64,000 nt of DNA from Lachnospiraceae bacterium AC2029 (GCA_000703065.1 JNLK01000001.1:3556001-3620000); one strand, 5' to 3'. Positions 25,188 through 34,082 are shown, counted from the stretch's first letter. Numbers and translations: made by a program. The notes: generated by a model from the letters alone, not told the origin.

Positions 25188-25209
25188 TCAGATGGGGCTT
25201 TTATTATTT
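25158..25209 (+). terminator. Terminator/attenuator in the M23 gene leader
   Basis: GCTCCATCTGAT (25158-25169) and ATCAGATGGGGC (25187-25198) form a 12-bp stem with one G-U pair, a 17-base loop and the tail TTTTATTATTT. It stands between the leader ORF and the M23 gene, so transcription of the M23 gene from the upstream promoter needs read-through. Confidence 0.75.
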
Positions 25210-25229
25210 CAAGAGGAGGGCGAGTGTTT

Positions 25230-25262
25230 ATGAAAATGAATTGCAGGAGGTGGAAGCTATGA
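25230..25262 (+). CDS. 10-residue coupling ORF overlapping the M23 start
   Basis: ATG at 25230, after AGAGGAGGG, encodes MKMNCRRWKL and its TGA overlaps the M23 start as ATGA (25259-25262). The last codons contain the GCAGGAGGTGG site of the M23 gene. This fits translational coupling. Confidence 0.4.
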   Translation: MKMNCRRWKL

Positions 25263-27343
25263 GTAGAAAGCTGAGAATTTCAATGGCGTTGGTTCTAACT
25301 GTGTTGTTGATGATGTTCATGGCTATTTGGTCGTTGGATGCTTTTGCATCTGAAAACTACCTATGGCCGAATGATTCACAGTCAACTAGCAGAGGATTTG
25401 AAAATGGGCATTTGGGGCAGGATATCACTGGTAGTTATGGCAGTAATGTGTATGCCACAAAATCAGGAACCGTAATCAAGGTTTATAGCGGATGTGGGAA
25501 TATTGACGCGGCAAGTACCAAAGTAAATTGCCCTTGCTCAAGTTGCTCGCCGAATTGTGGAACTTACTATCAATCTGAATATGGGATTTATGCATGTAAT
25601 TATGGATATGGAAATGGAGTTGTTATTCAACATGATGACGGAAGTGGTTTTTCCATGTATGCTCATATGTCCAGTATCTCTGTTTCTCAGGACCAAAAGG
25701 TTTCTCAGGGACAAGTGATTGGGAAAGTGGGTTCTTCTGGTAATTCATCTGGAACTCATCTGCACTTTGAGTTGTCGAGCGGCGGATGGATGAGTGGTAA
25801 TTATTTCGAGCCGGGTGGAAGTTCATTTAACAACAATAAAGATGTGATACCATATATTTATGGTTCGCCCGACACCACCGCTCCGACTATCTCCAAGAAC
25901 GTTGTGAAAAGAAGTATTTCTCCTACTGAATTCGCGGTTGACGCTACTGTAACTGATAATGTTGGTGTTAGTCGTGTATGGGCGATCGTTTGGCCTGAAA
26001 CCACCACCTGGGAGAACGGAAAGCAGATTGATGCTGTTAGCCAGGGTGGTAATCGTTACACTGTATCTATTCCGACGAAGGATTTTAACAATTATGTCGG
26101 CAAATACCAGGTGGATCTTTATGCGACGGATGCAGCAGGAAATACAGGCTGGTTATTAGGGACTATAGTCGACAGGACTCCGCCTACACTTACAGACTTC
26201 CAGACGCATGTTGTTTCGAAGAGTAAATTCACTGTAGAGGTTGATGTAACTGATGATGAAGCGGTGGATCGTGTATGGTGTGTTATTTGGCCTGATAACA
26301 CCACCTGGGAAAATGGCAAACAGCCGGAAATGACATCTCTGGATGGAAAGCATTTTACTCTCGAGGTGACTTCGAGCCAGTTCGATGGTTATTCGGGTAT
26401 TTATCATGTTGATGTATATGCATCGGATAAGGTTGGTAATTATAACTACATTTTACACAACACAACGACTCCTTTATCTGCAGGGTGTGAAAACCATATA
26501 TGGAATGATGGCGAGGTTACAGCCGAGCCTACCTGCACGGAAACAGGAACAAAGCTATTTACATGCACTTCATGCGGTGAAACCAAAACCGAGACGATCC
26601 CTGCAAAGGGTCATTCCTGGGATGAAGGCGTCGTAGTGACACCTGCTTCTCTTTCAGCTGACGGTGTAAAACGGTTCACCTGTGAGCAATGCAAACTCAA
26701 AAAGAAAAGAACCTTCAAGCTTCCTGCCGGATGGTATGAGGAAGATGGATACAAGTACTATATCACAGCCAAGCATGTTCCGGTAACCGGAGCAAAGACC
26801 ATCGAGAATAAGGTTTACTACTTTGACGAAACTGGAAAGATGCATACAGGATGGCTGGACCTGAAAGGAAGAAGGTATTATTTCGGCAAAGATGGCAGCA
26901 TGGTAACCGGTGTAAAGAAGATTGAAGGCAAGACCTATTATTTTAATAACAAGGGAATCATGCAGGTTGGCTGGCTTGAACTTGATGGAAATAAGTATTT
27001 CCTGGATAAAAATGGTGTCGTTCAAACCGGTTGGAAGAAAATTGATGGCACTTACTACTGTTTCAGCAGTAAGGGTATTATGATGACCGGTTGGACGGAG
27101 TATAAGGGTAATAAGTACTATCTGAATGAAGACGGAACCCTGCATACTGGCTGGATAAAGATCGACGGTAAATGGTATCGGTTCAGCACGAAAGGAGCGA
27201 TGATCATCGGGTGGACCCAGTATAAAAATAATCGTTATTACCTGGATGAGACAGGAGCAATGGTTAAGAACTGTAAGATAGTGATCGACGGGCAGGAGTA
27301 TATATTTGACAAGAACGGAGTTTGTCAGAATCCATCAAACTAA
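25259..27343 (+). CDS. Secreted M23 peptidase with GBS_Bsp-like and cell-wall repeat domains
   Basis: A secreted cell-wall endopeptidase of about 694 residues. A signal peptide (LVLTVLLMMFMAIWSLDAFA) precedes the LytM/M23 domain, with zinc ligands in ENGHLGQDI and GTHLHFEL. Two GBS_Bsp-like repeats follow (DNVGVSRVWAIVWP, DDEAVDRVWCVIWP), then a Cys-pair module (FTCTSCGETK, FTCEQCKLKK), then about nine YG-type wall-binding repeats (GWLELDGNKYFLDKNGVVQ). The ATG at 25259 has GCAGGAGGTGG before it; an earlier frame from 25172 lies inside the terminator. The gene looks more AT-rich than its neighbours. It may remodel the producer's wall or attack other cells. Confidence 0.9.
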   Translation: MSRKLRISMALVLTVLLMMFMAIWSLDAFASENYLWPNDSQSTSRGFENGHLGQDITGSYGSNVYATKSGTVIKVYSGCGNIDAASTKVNCPCSSCSPNCGTYYQSEYGIYACNYGYGNGVVIQHDDGSGFSMYAHMSSISVSQDQKVSQGQVIGKVGSSGNSSGTHLHFELSSGGWMSGNYFEPGGSSFNNNKDVIPYIYGSPDTTAPTISKNVVKRSISPTEFAVDATVTDNVGVSRVWAIVWPETTTWENGKQIDAVSQGGNRYTVSIPTKDFNNYVGKYQVDLYATDAAGNTGWLLGTIVDRTPPTLTDFQTHVVSKSKFTVEVDVTDDEAVDRVWCVIWPDNTTWENGKQPEMTSLDGKHFTLEVTSSQFDGYSGIYHVDVYASDKVGNYNYILHNTTTPLSAGCENHIWNDGEVTAEPTCTETGTKLFTCTSCGETKTETIPAKGHSWDEGVVVTPASLSADGVKRFTCEQCKLKKKRTFKLPAGWYEEDGYKYYITAKHVPVTGAKTIENKVYYFDETGKMHTGWLDLKGRRYYFGKDGSMVTGVKKIEGKTYYFNNKGIMQVGWLELDGNKYFLDKNGVVQTGWKKIDGTYYCFSSKGIMMTGWTEYKGNKYYLNEDGTLHTGWIKIDGKWYRFSTKGAMIIGWTQYKNNRYYLDETGAMVKNCKIVIDGQEYIFDKNGVCQNPSN

Positions 27344-27357
27344 AGAATAATCTGAGA

Positions 27358-27395
27358 TCCCTCTGCATGGCATTGACATGCAGGGGGATTTTTTT
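27358..27395 (+). terminator. Terminator of the M23 gene
   Basis: TCCCTCTGCATG (27358-27369) and CATGCAGGGGGA (27377-27388), with a 7-base loop and seven Ts. Confidence 0.88.
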
Positions 27396-27478
27396 CCATA
27401 ATACTTTAGGCTGAAGGTTGGATTATTTACGGCCTCATTTATATCGTTATATAACGCTCATTTTATATCGTTTTTTCA

Positions 27479-27507
27479 TTGACAAATTTCGTTACAAGGA
27501 ATACAAT
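27479..27507 (+). promoter_or_regulatory. Strong promoter of the riboswitch operon
   Basis: TTGACA (27479-27484), exactly 17 bases, TACAAT (27502-27507). The start of transcription should fall near 27514, about seven bases before the aptamer. Confidence 0.82.
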
Positions 27508-27520
27508 ATTACTATATTAA

Positions 27521-27598
27521 TCAAGATTCAGCAAACCCGGGGAAACCCGGCGGCGCAAAGCTCCAGAACCTGTAAAATGGTAGTCAGCTGCAACTTGT
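27521..27598 (+). ncRNA. Cyclic-di-GMP-I (GEMM-I) riboswitch aptamer
   Basis: Binds cyclic di-GMP in the nascent mRNA. The conserved core is present in order: GCAAACC, a CCGGGGAAACCCGG helix with GNRA-type GAAA loop, GGCGCAAAGC, then ATGGTAG. The closing helix pairs CAAG and CAGC at 27522-27532 with GCTG and CTTG at 27587-27597. The second helix base pairing is less clear, and the tetraloop-receptor side is only partly recognisable. A strong terminator follows, so ligand binding probably switches transcription of the SPFH-TIR operon. Confidence 0.85.
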
Positions 27599-27603
27599 GA
27601 TTT

Positions 27604-27654
27604 CGCATCAGGGCGACCATAGGTGGTCGTTTTTGATGCGCTTTTTGTTTTTTT
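27604..27654 (+). terminator. Riboswitch expression-platform terminator
   Basis: An outer stem CGCATCA/TGATGCG (27604-27610/27634-27640) encloses an inner stem CGACCA/TGGTCG (27614-27619/27624-27629) and ends in CTTTTTGTTTTTTT. It begins six bases after the aptamer, the usual spacing for a transcription-attenuating riboswitch. Confidence 0.85.
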
Positions 27655-27668
27655 GAGGGGAAAGCAAT

Positions 27669-27914
27669 ATGGATGAATATTTAACGATCAAAGAGATAGC
27701 GGAGAAGTGGGAACTAACGCCTCGAATGGTTCAGAAAATGTGCGCAGACGGGCGGATCCCCGGAGCATCCAAATTCGGAAGAGACTGGGCCATTCCAAAG
27801 GATGCGGAGAAGCCGCTGGATGGAAGAAAGACAACCGGCGCTTATGTGAATTGGAGACGAAAAGGTAAAAAAGAAAATACAAATAACGAAAATATTCAAG
27901 GAGGGAATGTATAA
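27669..27914 (+). CDS. Small HTH protein (excisionase/MerR-like fold)
   Basis: An 81-residue DNA-binding protein, first gene after the riboswitch. The HTH_17-type domain is YLTIKEIAEKWELTPRMVQKM, GRIPGASKFGRDWAIP; the C-terminus is basic and Asn-rich. The ATG follows GAGGGGAAAGC. It overlaps the next gene's ribosome site (GGAGGGAATG) and so is probably co-translated with the SPFH gene. It may regulate the operon. No integrase is nearby, so it is unlikely to be a real excisionase. Confidence 0.8.
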   Translation: MDEYLTIKEIAEKWELTPRMVQKMCADGRIPGASKFGRDWAIPKDAEKPLDGRKTTGAYVNWRRKGKKENTNNENIQGGNV

Positions 27915-29390
27915 ATGGCACTGTCAGAAGTAATCAAATATGAGGGCGATAATTCAACATTTATTTGGAAGTATCCCAATGAAGATTTTAACAACATGAC
28001 CGAACTGATCGTTCATGAGAGTCAGGAAGCAATCTTCTTCGCAAATGGTCAGGCGGCTGATACATTTGGCCCCGGAAGATACAGACTGGATTCTTCCAAT
28101 ATCCCCATTTTAACCAGGCTGGTCAACAAGGTGACGGGCGTAAGCGTATTCCATTGTGAGGTCTACTTCATCAATAAGACCGTTCAGATGGCCATTAAGT
28201 GGGGGACCGATTCCAAGGTCAGATTTATAGAGCCGACACTGGGTGTACCGGTAGAACTCGGCGCATCCGGAGAAATGAATCTGGCAGTGTCCGATGGCAG
28301 GAAGCTTCTGATCAAGCTTGTAGGAACCATGAACGGTATTGCGTGGGGATCTGACGGTGCTGGATTTACCAAGTCACTCCAGATGTCCTTCAGACCCCTG
28401 ATCTCCACGGAGGTTAAAGCGAATCTTTCATCTGCGATCAAACAACAGAATATAGATATTGTTGAAGTGGATGAACATCTTATGGAACTGTCAGAGGCTC
28501 TTCGGGTAAAGCTCCTTCCCGGATTTGAAGAGTACGGACTCACGATCCCTCAGTTCTATCTGTCAAATGTAGTTCTTCCGGAAAGTGATCCGAATTTCAA
28601 GAGGCTTCGTGAACTTCATACGATTTCACTTCAGAAACGTATGGCTCAGGCGGATGCAGAGTTGAAGACAACGCAGGCTGAATCCAGAGCCGCCTATATG
28701 ACTGCTGAAGCCCGGTATAAAGCGCAGATCAAGGCCGCAGAGAGAGAGGCCGTTCTTGAGGCTCAGACGACTGAGACTGAGATCGCAAAGAGAGAAGCTG
28801 AGAGACAGCTGATCCAGGCACAGGCGGATGCACAGGCTGCACAGATGGCAGGACTGGCGGAAGCTACTGTTATGCAGGCTCAGGGATATAATAAGAAAGA
28901 TGTGCTGCAGGCAGACGTTCAGAAAGCATATGCTGAGGGTATCGGAAATATGGGACCGGCCATTTCCGGTGGTGGCGGAGGCAGCTCCGTCATGGGTGAT
29001 ATGATCGGACTTGGCGTCGGAATGGCAGCTATGGGTGCCATGGCTCCGCAGGTCGGCGAGATGATGAAGGGCTTCGGCATGGGAACGTCGAATAATACGG
29101 AAAATGCGGAAAATGCGACTTCGCCACAGACTTCCAATACTTCACAGTCCATAGTATGCGCAAAATGCGGAAATATACTCCCGTCAAATGCCAAGTTCTG
29201 TATGGAATGCGGAACGAAGGTTGAACTGTTGGCCGATAATGAAATGATCTGTCCGATATGCGGAAGGAAGACCCCTAAGGGAAAGTTCTGCATGGAATGC
29301 GGGAATCCCCTGATCAATAAATGTCCGAATTGCGGGGCTGAGGTTCCGCTGGGCGGAAAATTCTGTCTGGAGTGTGGAACAAAACTGTAA
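27915..29390 (+). CDS. SPFH-domain protein with C-terminal zinc ribbons (virion-core-like, YdjI type)
   Basis: A 491-residue scaffold protein. The N-terminal two-thirds is SPFH/band-7 like (ESQEAIFFANGQAADTFGPG, KFRR-type signals absent), with a long coiled region rich in Ala/Glu/Gln (AEREAVLEAQTTETEIAKRE). A Gly/Met-rich stretch follows (GGGGGSSVMGDMIGLGVGMA), then three double-Cys zinc ribbons (CAKCGN...CMECG, CPICGR...CMECG, CPNCGA...CLECG). No membrane helix is obvious. Such proteins are annotated as virion-core-like and are often found with the membrane and TIR-type genes that follow here. It may assemble at the membrane. It overlaps the preceding stop closely. Confidence 0.87.
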   Translation: MALSEVIKYEGDNSTFIWKYPNEDFNNMTELIVHESQEAIFFANGQAADTFGPGRYRLDSSNIPILTRLVNKVTGVSVFHCEVYFINKTVQMAIKWGTDSKVRFIEPTLGVPVELGASGEMNLAVSDGRKLLIKLVGTMNGIAWGSDGAGFTKSLQMSFRPLISTEVKANLSSAIKQQNIDIVEVDEHLMELSEALRVKLLPGFEEYGLTIPQFYLSNVVLPESDPNFKRLRELHTISLQKRMAQADAELKTTQAESRAAYMTAEARYKAQIKAAEREAVLEAQTTETEIAKREAERQLIQAQADAQAAQMAGLAEATVMQAQGYNKKDVLQADVQKAYAEGIGNMGPAISGGGGGSSVMGDMIGLGVGMAAMGAMAPQVGEMMKGFGMGTSNNTENAENATSPQTSNTSQSIVCAKCGNILPSNAKFCMECGTKVELLADNEMICPICGRKTPKGKFCMECGNPLINKCPNCGAEVPLGGKFCLECGTKL

Positions 29391-29414
29391 ATTCATAGAG
29401 AGAGGACCAAGAAT

Positions 29415-30125
29415 ATGGGAAGACAGATTAAGTATTTTATAATGTGGCTGGCAGGTGTGGGACTTTTTAACCTCATATGCTTTTTGCCGGCGTTAGAGAA
29501 TGAAAGAACAGGCAATCAGTCCGGAAATTTCTGGACGATCTATGGACTGGTAATGCTGGCGTTTGTTCTCCATCTCATTTTCTCATGTATTGCTCTTGCA
29601 GAAAAGAATAAAGAAAAGAGGATCCTGAATACGCCGTTAATAATCATTTGTACGATCGATCTCCTCCTGATGATCATTGCCGGGATTGTATGTATGGCAG
29701 TGAGCTCCATGCCCGGTTGGTTGGGTATTGTCATCTGTTATGGGCTGTTATTCCTGTCTGTTCTTTTCTTCCTTGGCGCAAAAGCCGTGGGAGAAACCAC
29801 CGCAGAGGCAAATCACGAGCTGAACAGAAAGACATATTCATTCCGTATTTTTACTGACAGAGCGCAGGAACTGATATCCATGGCAGATACACCTGAAAAG
29901 AAGGAGATCGCTCAGTCGGTATACGATAAGCTCAGATACAGCGATATGGTTTCTGATCCCCGGTTGGCAGATGACGAATTCCAGATCAATGAGAAACTGA
30001 ACCAGCTGTATGGCGGGTTCCAGGGCATGGGCAATGTTCAAAGCCTTCAGCAGACTGCAAATGATCTGATCATTATAGTGGATAGAAGAAATAACAAGTG
30101 TAAAGAGTTAAAAAGACAGGTGTAA
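29415..30125 (+). CDS. Integral membrane protein of unknown function
   Basis: A 236-residue protein that I do not recognise. Four hydrophobic segments are visible in the first 125 residues (YFIMWLAGVGLFNLICFL; IYGLVMLAFVLHLIFSCIAL; LIIICTIDLLLMIIAGIVCMA; WLGIVICYGLLFLSVLFFLG). The remaining ~110 residues are soluble and helical (ISMADTPEKKEIAQSVYDKL, LNQLYGGFQG), probably cytoplasmic. It sits between the SPFH gene and the TIR gene with short gaps, so it likely belongs to the same complex or response. Confidence 0.8.
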   Translation: MGRQIKYFIMWLAGVGLFNLICFLPALENERTGNQSGNFWTIYGLVMLAFVLHLIFSCIALAEKNKEKRILNTPLIIICTIDLLLMIIAGIVCMAVSSMPGWLGIVICYGLLFLSVLFFLGAKAVGETTAEANHELNRKTYSFRIFTDRAQELISMADTPEKKEIAQSVYDKLRYSDMVSDPRLADDEFQINEKLNQLYGGFQGMGNVQSLQQTANDLIIIVDRRNNKCKELKRQV

Positions 30126-30157
30126 ACTGCGCGTTATGAAGGACGAGGGTGCATAAA

Positions 30158-32234
30158 ATGGCTATATTCAAGTGTAAAATGTGTGGGGGAGAGCTTCTGA
30201 TCTCTGAGGGGATGACGGTTTGCGAGTGTGCATACTGTGGTACAGTCCAGACACTTCCCAAGCTGGAAGACGGAAAGCGGGAGAATCTGTATGACAGAGC
30301 CAATCATTTCCGGAGGAATAATGATTACGATAAGGCGATGTCCATCTATGAACAGATCCTGACTGAGGATACGACGGATGCCGAGGCTTACTGGTCCATC
30401 GTGCTCTGCCGCTATGGTATTGAGTATGTGGAGGATCCTGCAACACATAAGAGGATTCCCACGGTCAACCGCGCTCAGTATAAATCCATTTACTCCGACG
30501 AGGATTACAAGTCCGCCATCGAACATGCGGACATGATCCAGAGACAGGTCTACGAGGCGGAGGCAAAAACCATCGATGATATCCAGAAGGGAATCCTGGC
30601 GATCTCGAACAAGGAAAAGCCCTTTGATGTCTTTATCTGCTATAAGGAAACAGATGAAAATGGTAAGCGGACCCGGGATTCTGTAATAGCGAACGACATG
30701 TATCATCAGCTTGAGAAGGAAGGGTTTAAGACCTTTTTCGCAGCCATCACCCTGGAAGGCAAGCTTGGTACTGCTTTTGAGCCGTACATTTTTGCAGCGT
30801 TGAACAGTGCAAAGGTTATGATCGTCCTTGGTACGAAACCGGAGTATTTCGTTGCACCCTGGGTAAAGAATGAGTGGAGTCGTTTCCTGGCGATCATCAA
30901 GAATGATTCCAGCAAGATCCTCATCCCCGCATACCGAGACATGGATCCCTATGAACTGCCGGAGGAGTTCTCTTTCCTGCAGGCACAGGACATGGGGAAG
31001 ATCGGATTCATGAATGATATCATTCATGGGATCAAAAAGGTGCTGGTAAAAGAGAAGGAGAAAGCAGCACCTCAGGAAAAGATAACACGCAGCGTATCCA
31101 TCGGTTCAAAAACAGATGCTGATACGCTTTTGGAGCGTGCATTCCTGTTCCTTAATGCGGGCAATTGGGAGAATGCAACGGTTTACTGTGATAAGGTTCT
31201 GGATGTTGACCCCGGAAATGCAAAGGCATATCTCGGAAAACTGCTTGCATCCAAAAAAACTGAGGAATCAATCAGATCTTTCGGGCCTGAATGAAGTGTT
31301 GTCAACCAACCCGTTATTCAAATCAGCATATACAAATGCGGATGAGGCTCTGAAAAAGGAACTGGATCAGTACGTTGAGTCCAGTATAGAAAACACAGTG
31401 TCCTATGTTACTGAACAGGCGGCTAAAGCCACGGATGAAAGCGATTATCTCGCTTTGATTCAACAGCTTCAGATGAGCAGTGGGTTTGAAAAGATTGACA
31501 CGCTGATTCAGGAACTGACGGAAAGGTATAACCTTCTCCATGCAGAAAATGAGTATGCAAAGGCATGTGAAATTCTGAATCGTGCAAGAACGGAATTGGA
31601 TTATCATAATGCAGCGAAGATCCTTAGGGCGATTGATTGGTATGGCGATGCGGCAAACCTCGCCGTTCAGTGTGATGAGCAGGAAAAGAGTCTTGCGAAA
31701 GAAAGCGGGATGTGTGCTATCTGCAGAAGCGCTCCGGGAACCACCATGTTTATTCCACGGAATCAGGATATAAAATGCTGCGGCAACTGTTTCTCGCGAC
31801 TTTCCGCCCTTCAGAACAATATGGGGCAGGACAATCAGGTTGCGCGTAATTCCTATACATTTCTTAAAACTGCGGTTGAGCAGGTTATGACCTTTTCCGC
31901 AGCGATCGACAGAGTAAATGGGTTCATTGGTAAATATGAAGCGTCACTGCCGGAGATCTACGGAAAGAAAGAGGAAGAGACGGCCAGAACCTCACAACCC
32001 AATACCAACGATTTGTCAGGTCCCTTCACCGTTGAATATGATAATAAGGAATTTGAATATGATGTCCAGGTTGTCATTGATACTCCCACAGGTGGCGTTG
32101 ATAATGAAATGCTGAAATTCATCCTCGATAAGTATTCGGCCGATGGCTGGAAGCTGCATTCCATTATGAGGGATTCGAGGGATAGCGCAGCCGGTCAGGT
32201 TATAGTGGTATTTGAAAGACGATATCAGCATTGA
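30158..32234 (+). pseudogene. Zinc-ribbon/TPR/TIR protein interrupted by a frameshift at an A7 tract
   Basis: One gene split into two frames. The first (30158 to about 31290) has an N-terminal zinc ribbon (CKMCGGELL...CECAYCGT), a TPR-like stretch (RRNNDYDKAMSIYEQILTED) and a TIR domain (FDVFICYKETDE; WVKNEW, with Glu in the position of the TIR catalytic Glu). It then passes CCAAAAAAAC at 31251-31260 and ends. The second frame, from 31260 to 32234, continues the protein (SGLNEVLSTNPLFKSAYTN, a Cys-rich ribbon CAICRS...CCGNC, and a DUF4177-like C-terminus). With six instead of seven As the frames would join. The ATG at 30158 follows GAGGG. It may be a real mutation, a slippage site or an assembly error. 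TIR proteins of this type occur widely in gut Clostridia; NADase activity is inferred only. Confidence 0.82.
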
Positions 32235-32304
32235 CGGATAGATGACTTGATGTTTACAGGAAGAAGAGCATGATTGAACGTGAAGTGATAAAAAGGAGGC
32301 AAAC

Positions 32305-32904
32305 ATGAATAGTACGCAAATGACTGTACGCAGCAACGGAGAAGGAGTCAGTGAGGCGGTTAAGGCTACAGAGAAGATCGGCCTGGATGCCGGACTCGGT
32401 AAGAAGGAGGCTCTTCGTCTTCAGCTTCTGGCGGAGGAACTGCTCGGGATGATGCAGAATATCGCCGGAGAGGTGGAAGGTGAATATAAGGTGGAACAGG
32501 AAGATAAGAGCTATCGTATTATTCTGGATTCCAGGATCGACATGACGAAGGAGATGCGGAAGACACTGATCTCCGTTTCCTCCAAGGGAGAAAATGAGGC
32601 GGCGAAAAGCTTCATGGGTAAACTCAGGGATATGATCCAGGTGGCCCTCCTCCCCAGTGAGAACGGTCCCTCGGCTCTGTCCATGGGTCTGATGAGCATG
32701 GGAAGTCCTTCCACCTATAATTCCAGTGAGAATCTGGACTGGTCCATGGTCGAGTACGTGAATGGTGTGAAGAGTTCTCAGGGTGCAGATGCGGAAGCGG
32801 CATGGGACGAGTTGGAGAAATCCATTACTGCAAGTATCGCTGATGATATCAGCATTCGGATCAAGGGAACGAGAGTTGTGATCACTGTAATGAAGACCTT
32901 CTGA
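32305..32904 (+). CDS. HATPase-fold-like protein, degenerate anti-sigma-kinase type
   Basis: A 199-residue protein of unknown function. The N-terminal half resembles the RsbW/HATPase fold: the N-box region is LRLQLLAEELLGMMQNIAG (the usual Asn is Met or shifted) and the last strand is ISIRIKGTRVVITVMKTF. The G-box glycines are not seen, so ATP binding is doubtful. The middle has a Ser/Met-rich insert. AAAAGGAGG precedes the ATG. It follows the TIR gene by 70 bases and may be a partner protein or regulator. Confidence 0.6.
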   Translation: MNSTQMTVRSNGEGVSEAVKATEKIGLDAGLGKKEALRLQLLAEELLGMMQNIAGEVEGEYKVEQEDKSYRIILDSRIDMTKEMRKTLISVSSKGENEAAKSFMGKLRDMIQVALLPSENGPSALSMGLMSMGSPSTYNSSENLDWSMVEYVNGVKSSQGADAEAAWDELEKSITASIADDISIRIKGTRVVITVMKTF

Positions 32905-32954
32905 TCCCGACACGCGGATTGACGCCAGGTGCTAAAGCCATGGAGGATTATGTG

Positions 32955-34082
32955 ATGAGTACATCTAGAGACTGGCTTGAAGAATTCAAATGGTTTCATT
33001 CACATCCCGAGGTCGGTTTCAGGGAATATGAAACGACGATACGGATCAGACAGATATTGCAGGAGGAGGGAATCGAAGAGATTCCCTTTCCGCTGGAAAC
33101 GGGAGCGCTTGCGGTTATCCGGGGAACGAAGCCCGGAAATAGCAGGCTTCTTCGTGCGGATATCGACGCTTTGCCGGTGAAGGAGGAAAGCGGTCTTCCC
33201 TACGCTTCCGTTAATGAAGGACGTATGCATGCCTGCGGACACGATATCCATATAGTCAACGGACTGATGGTGGCAAGTGACCTGAACGGTCGCAGAGATG
33301 AAGTGGAAGGGACTGTTTATGTCCTGTTCCAGCCCGGAGAAGAGGTGGTGGACGGCGCAAGAAGCGTGATCCGTTCCGGCATTACAGAAGGCATCGACGA
33401 GTTCTATGCGATTCATGTGGATCCTGCCTCGGAAGCGGGTATGCTCGGACTGAAGAGCGGAGGAATCACTGCCTCCGTTGACCGGTTCCATTTTACGGTG
33501 ACCGGTGAAAGCGCACATGCTGCGATGCCTCATCAGGGGAACAATCCGATCCATGTGCTGACGGATCTGGCAAAGTGGCTGGATTCCTATTCCGACAGTA
33601 AGGTGAATGCATTTACCTCCCATGTGGTGACGGTTGCACGTATCAGTGCAGGAAATGCATGGAATGTCATTCCGGCCTCCGGTGAACTGGAGGGGACGGT
33701 AAGAACCTACGATGAAGCTGCAAGGGCAGTGATCAAATCGGAGATCGAAGGAGCCATGAGGGCGTTTGAGAAACTGTACGGTGTGAACATCTCGCTTGAC
33801 TGGTGGGACGGCCCGCATGTGACGATGAATGATGAGGCTTTGTATGAGAAGGCAAAGAGAGTTGCTGACAGGCTCGGATTTCCGACGAAGGTGCCGGATG
33901 ACATCATGATCGGTGATGATTTCGGAGACTATGTCACCCCTGAAAGCGGGAAGAAGAGCTTATATATCCGGATCGGAAGCGGTGTGGGAGAGACCTATCA
34001 TCATCCGAGGTTTTGTGCGGATCCGACAATGCTCCATACAACCTCGCGCTTTATGAGTGAGCTTCTGCTTAAAGATGCTTAA
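32955..34082 (+). CDS. M20 family amidohydrolase/aminoacylase
   Basis: A metal-dependent hydrolase (hippurate hydrolase or N-acyl-amino-acid amidohydrolase type), cytoplasmic, about 375 residues. Motifs: LLRADIDALPVKEE (metal Asp), MHACGHDIHIVNGL (metal His and Asp), FQPGEEVVDGAR (catalytic Glu), IHVDPASEAGML and YHHPRFCADP (C-terminal metal His). The start at 32955 (MSTSRDWLEEF) follows GGAGG at 32942-32946 by eight bases; earlier TTG and ATG starts lack a site. It is followed by an ABC importer, suggesting uptake of an acylated or peptide substrate, but no link is proven. Confidence 0.9.
   Translation: MSTSRDWLEEFKWFHSHPEVGFREYETTIRIRQILQEEGIEEIPFPLETGALAVIRGTKPGNSRLLRADIDALPVKEESGLPYASVNEGRMHACGHDIHIVNGLMVASDLNGRRDEVEGTVYVLFQPGEEVVDGARSVIRSGITEGIDEFYAIHVDPASEAGMLGLKSGGITASVDRFHFTVTGESAHAAMPHQGNNPIHVLTDLAKWLDSYSDSKVNAFTSHVVTVARISAGNAWNVIPASGELEGTVRTYDEAARAVIKSEIEGAMRAFEKLYGVNISLDWWDGPHVTMNDEALYEKAKRVADRLGFPTKVPDDIMIGDDFGDYVTPESGKKSLYIRIGSGVGETYHHPRFCADPTMLHTTSRFMSELLLKDA

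Noticed and set aside
30149-31294. Programmed -1 frameshift in the TIR gene
   Set aside because: The two frames differ by +1 (or -2); the A-heptamer would give -1, so ordinary -1 frameshifting does not join them.
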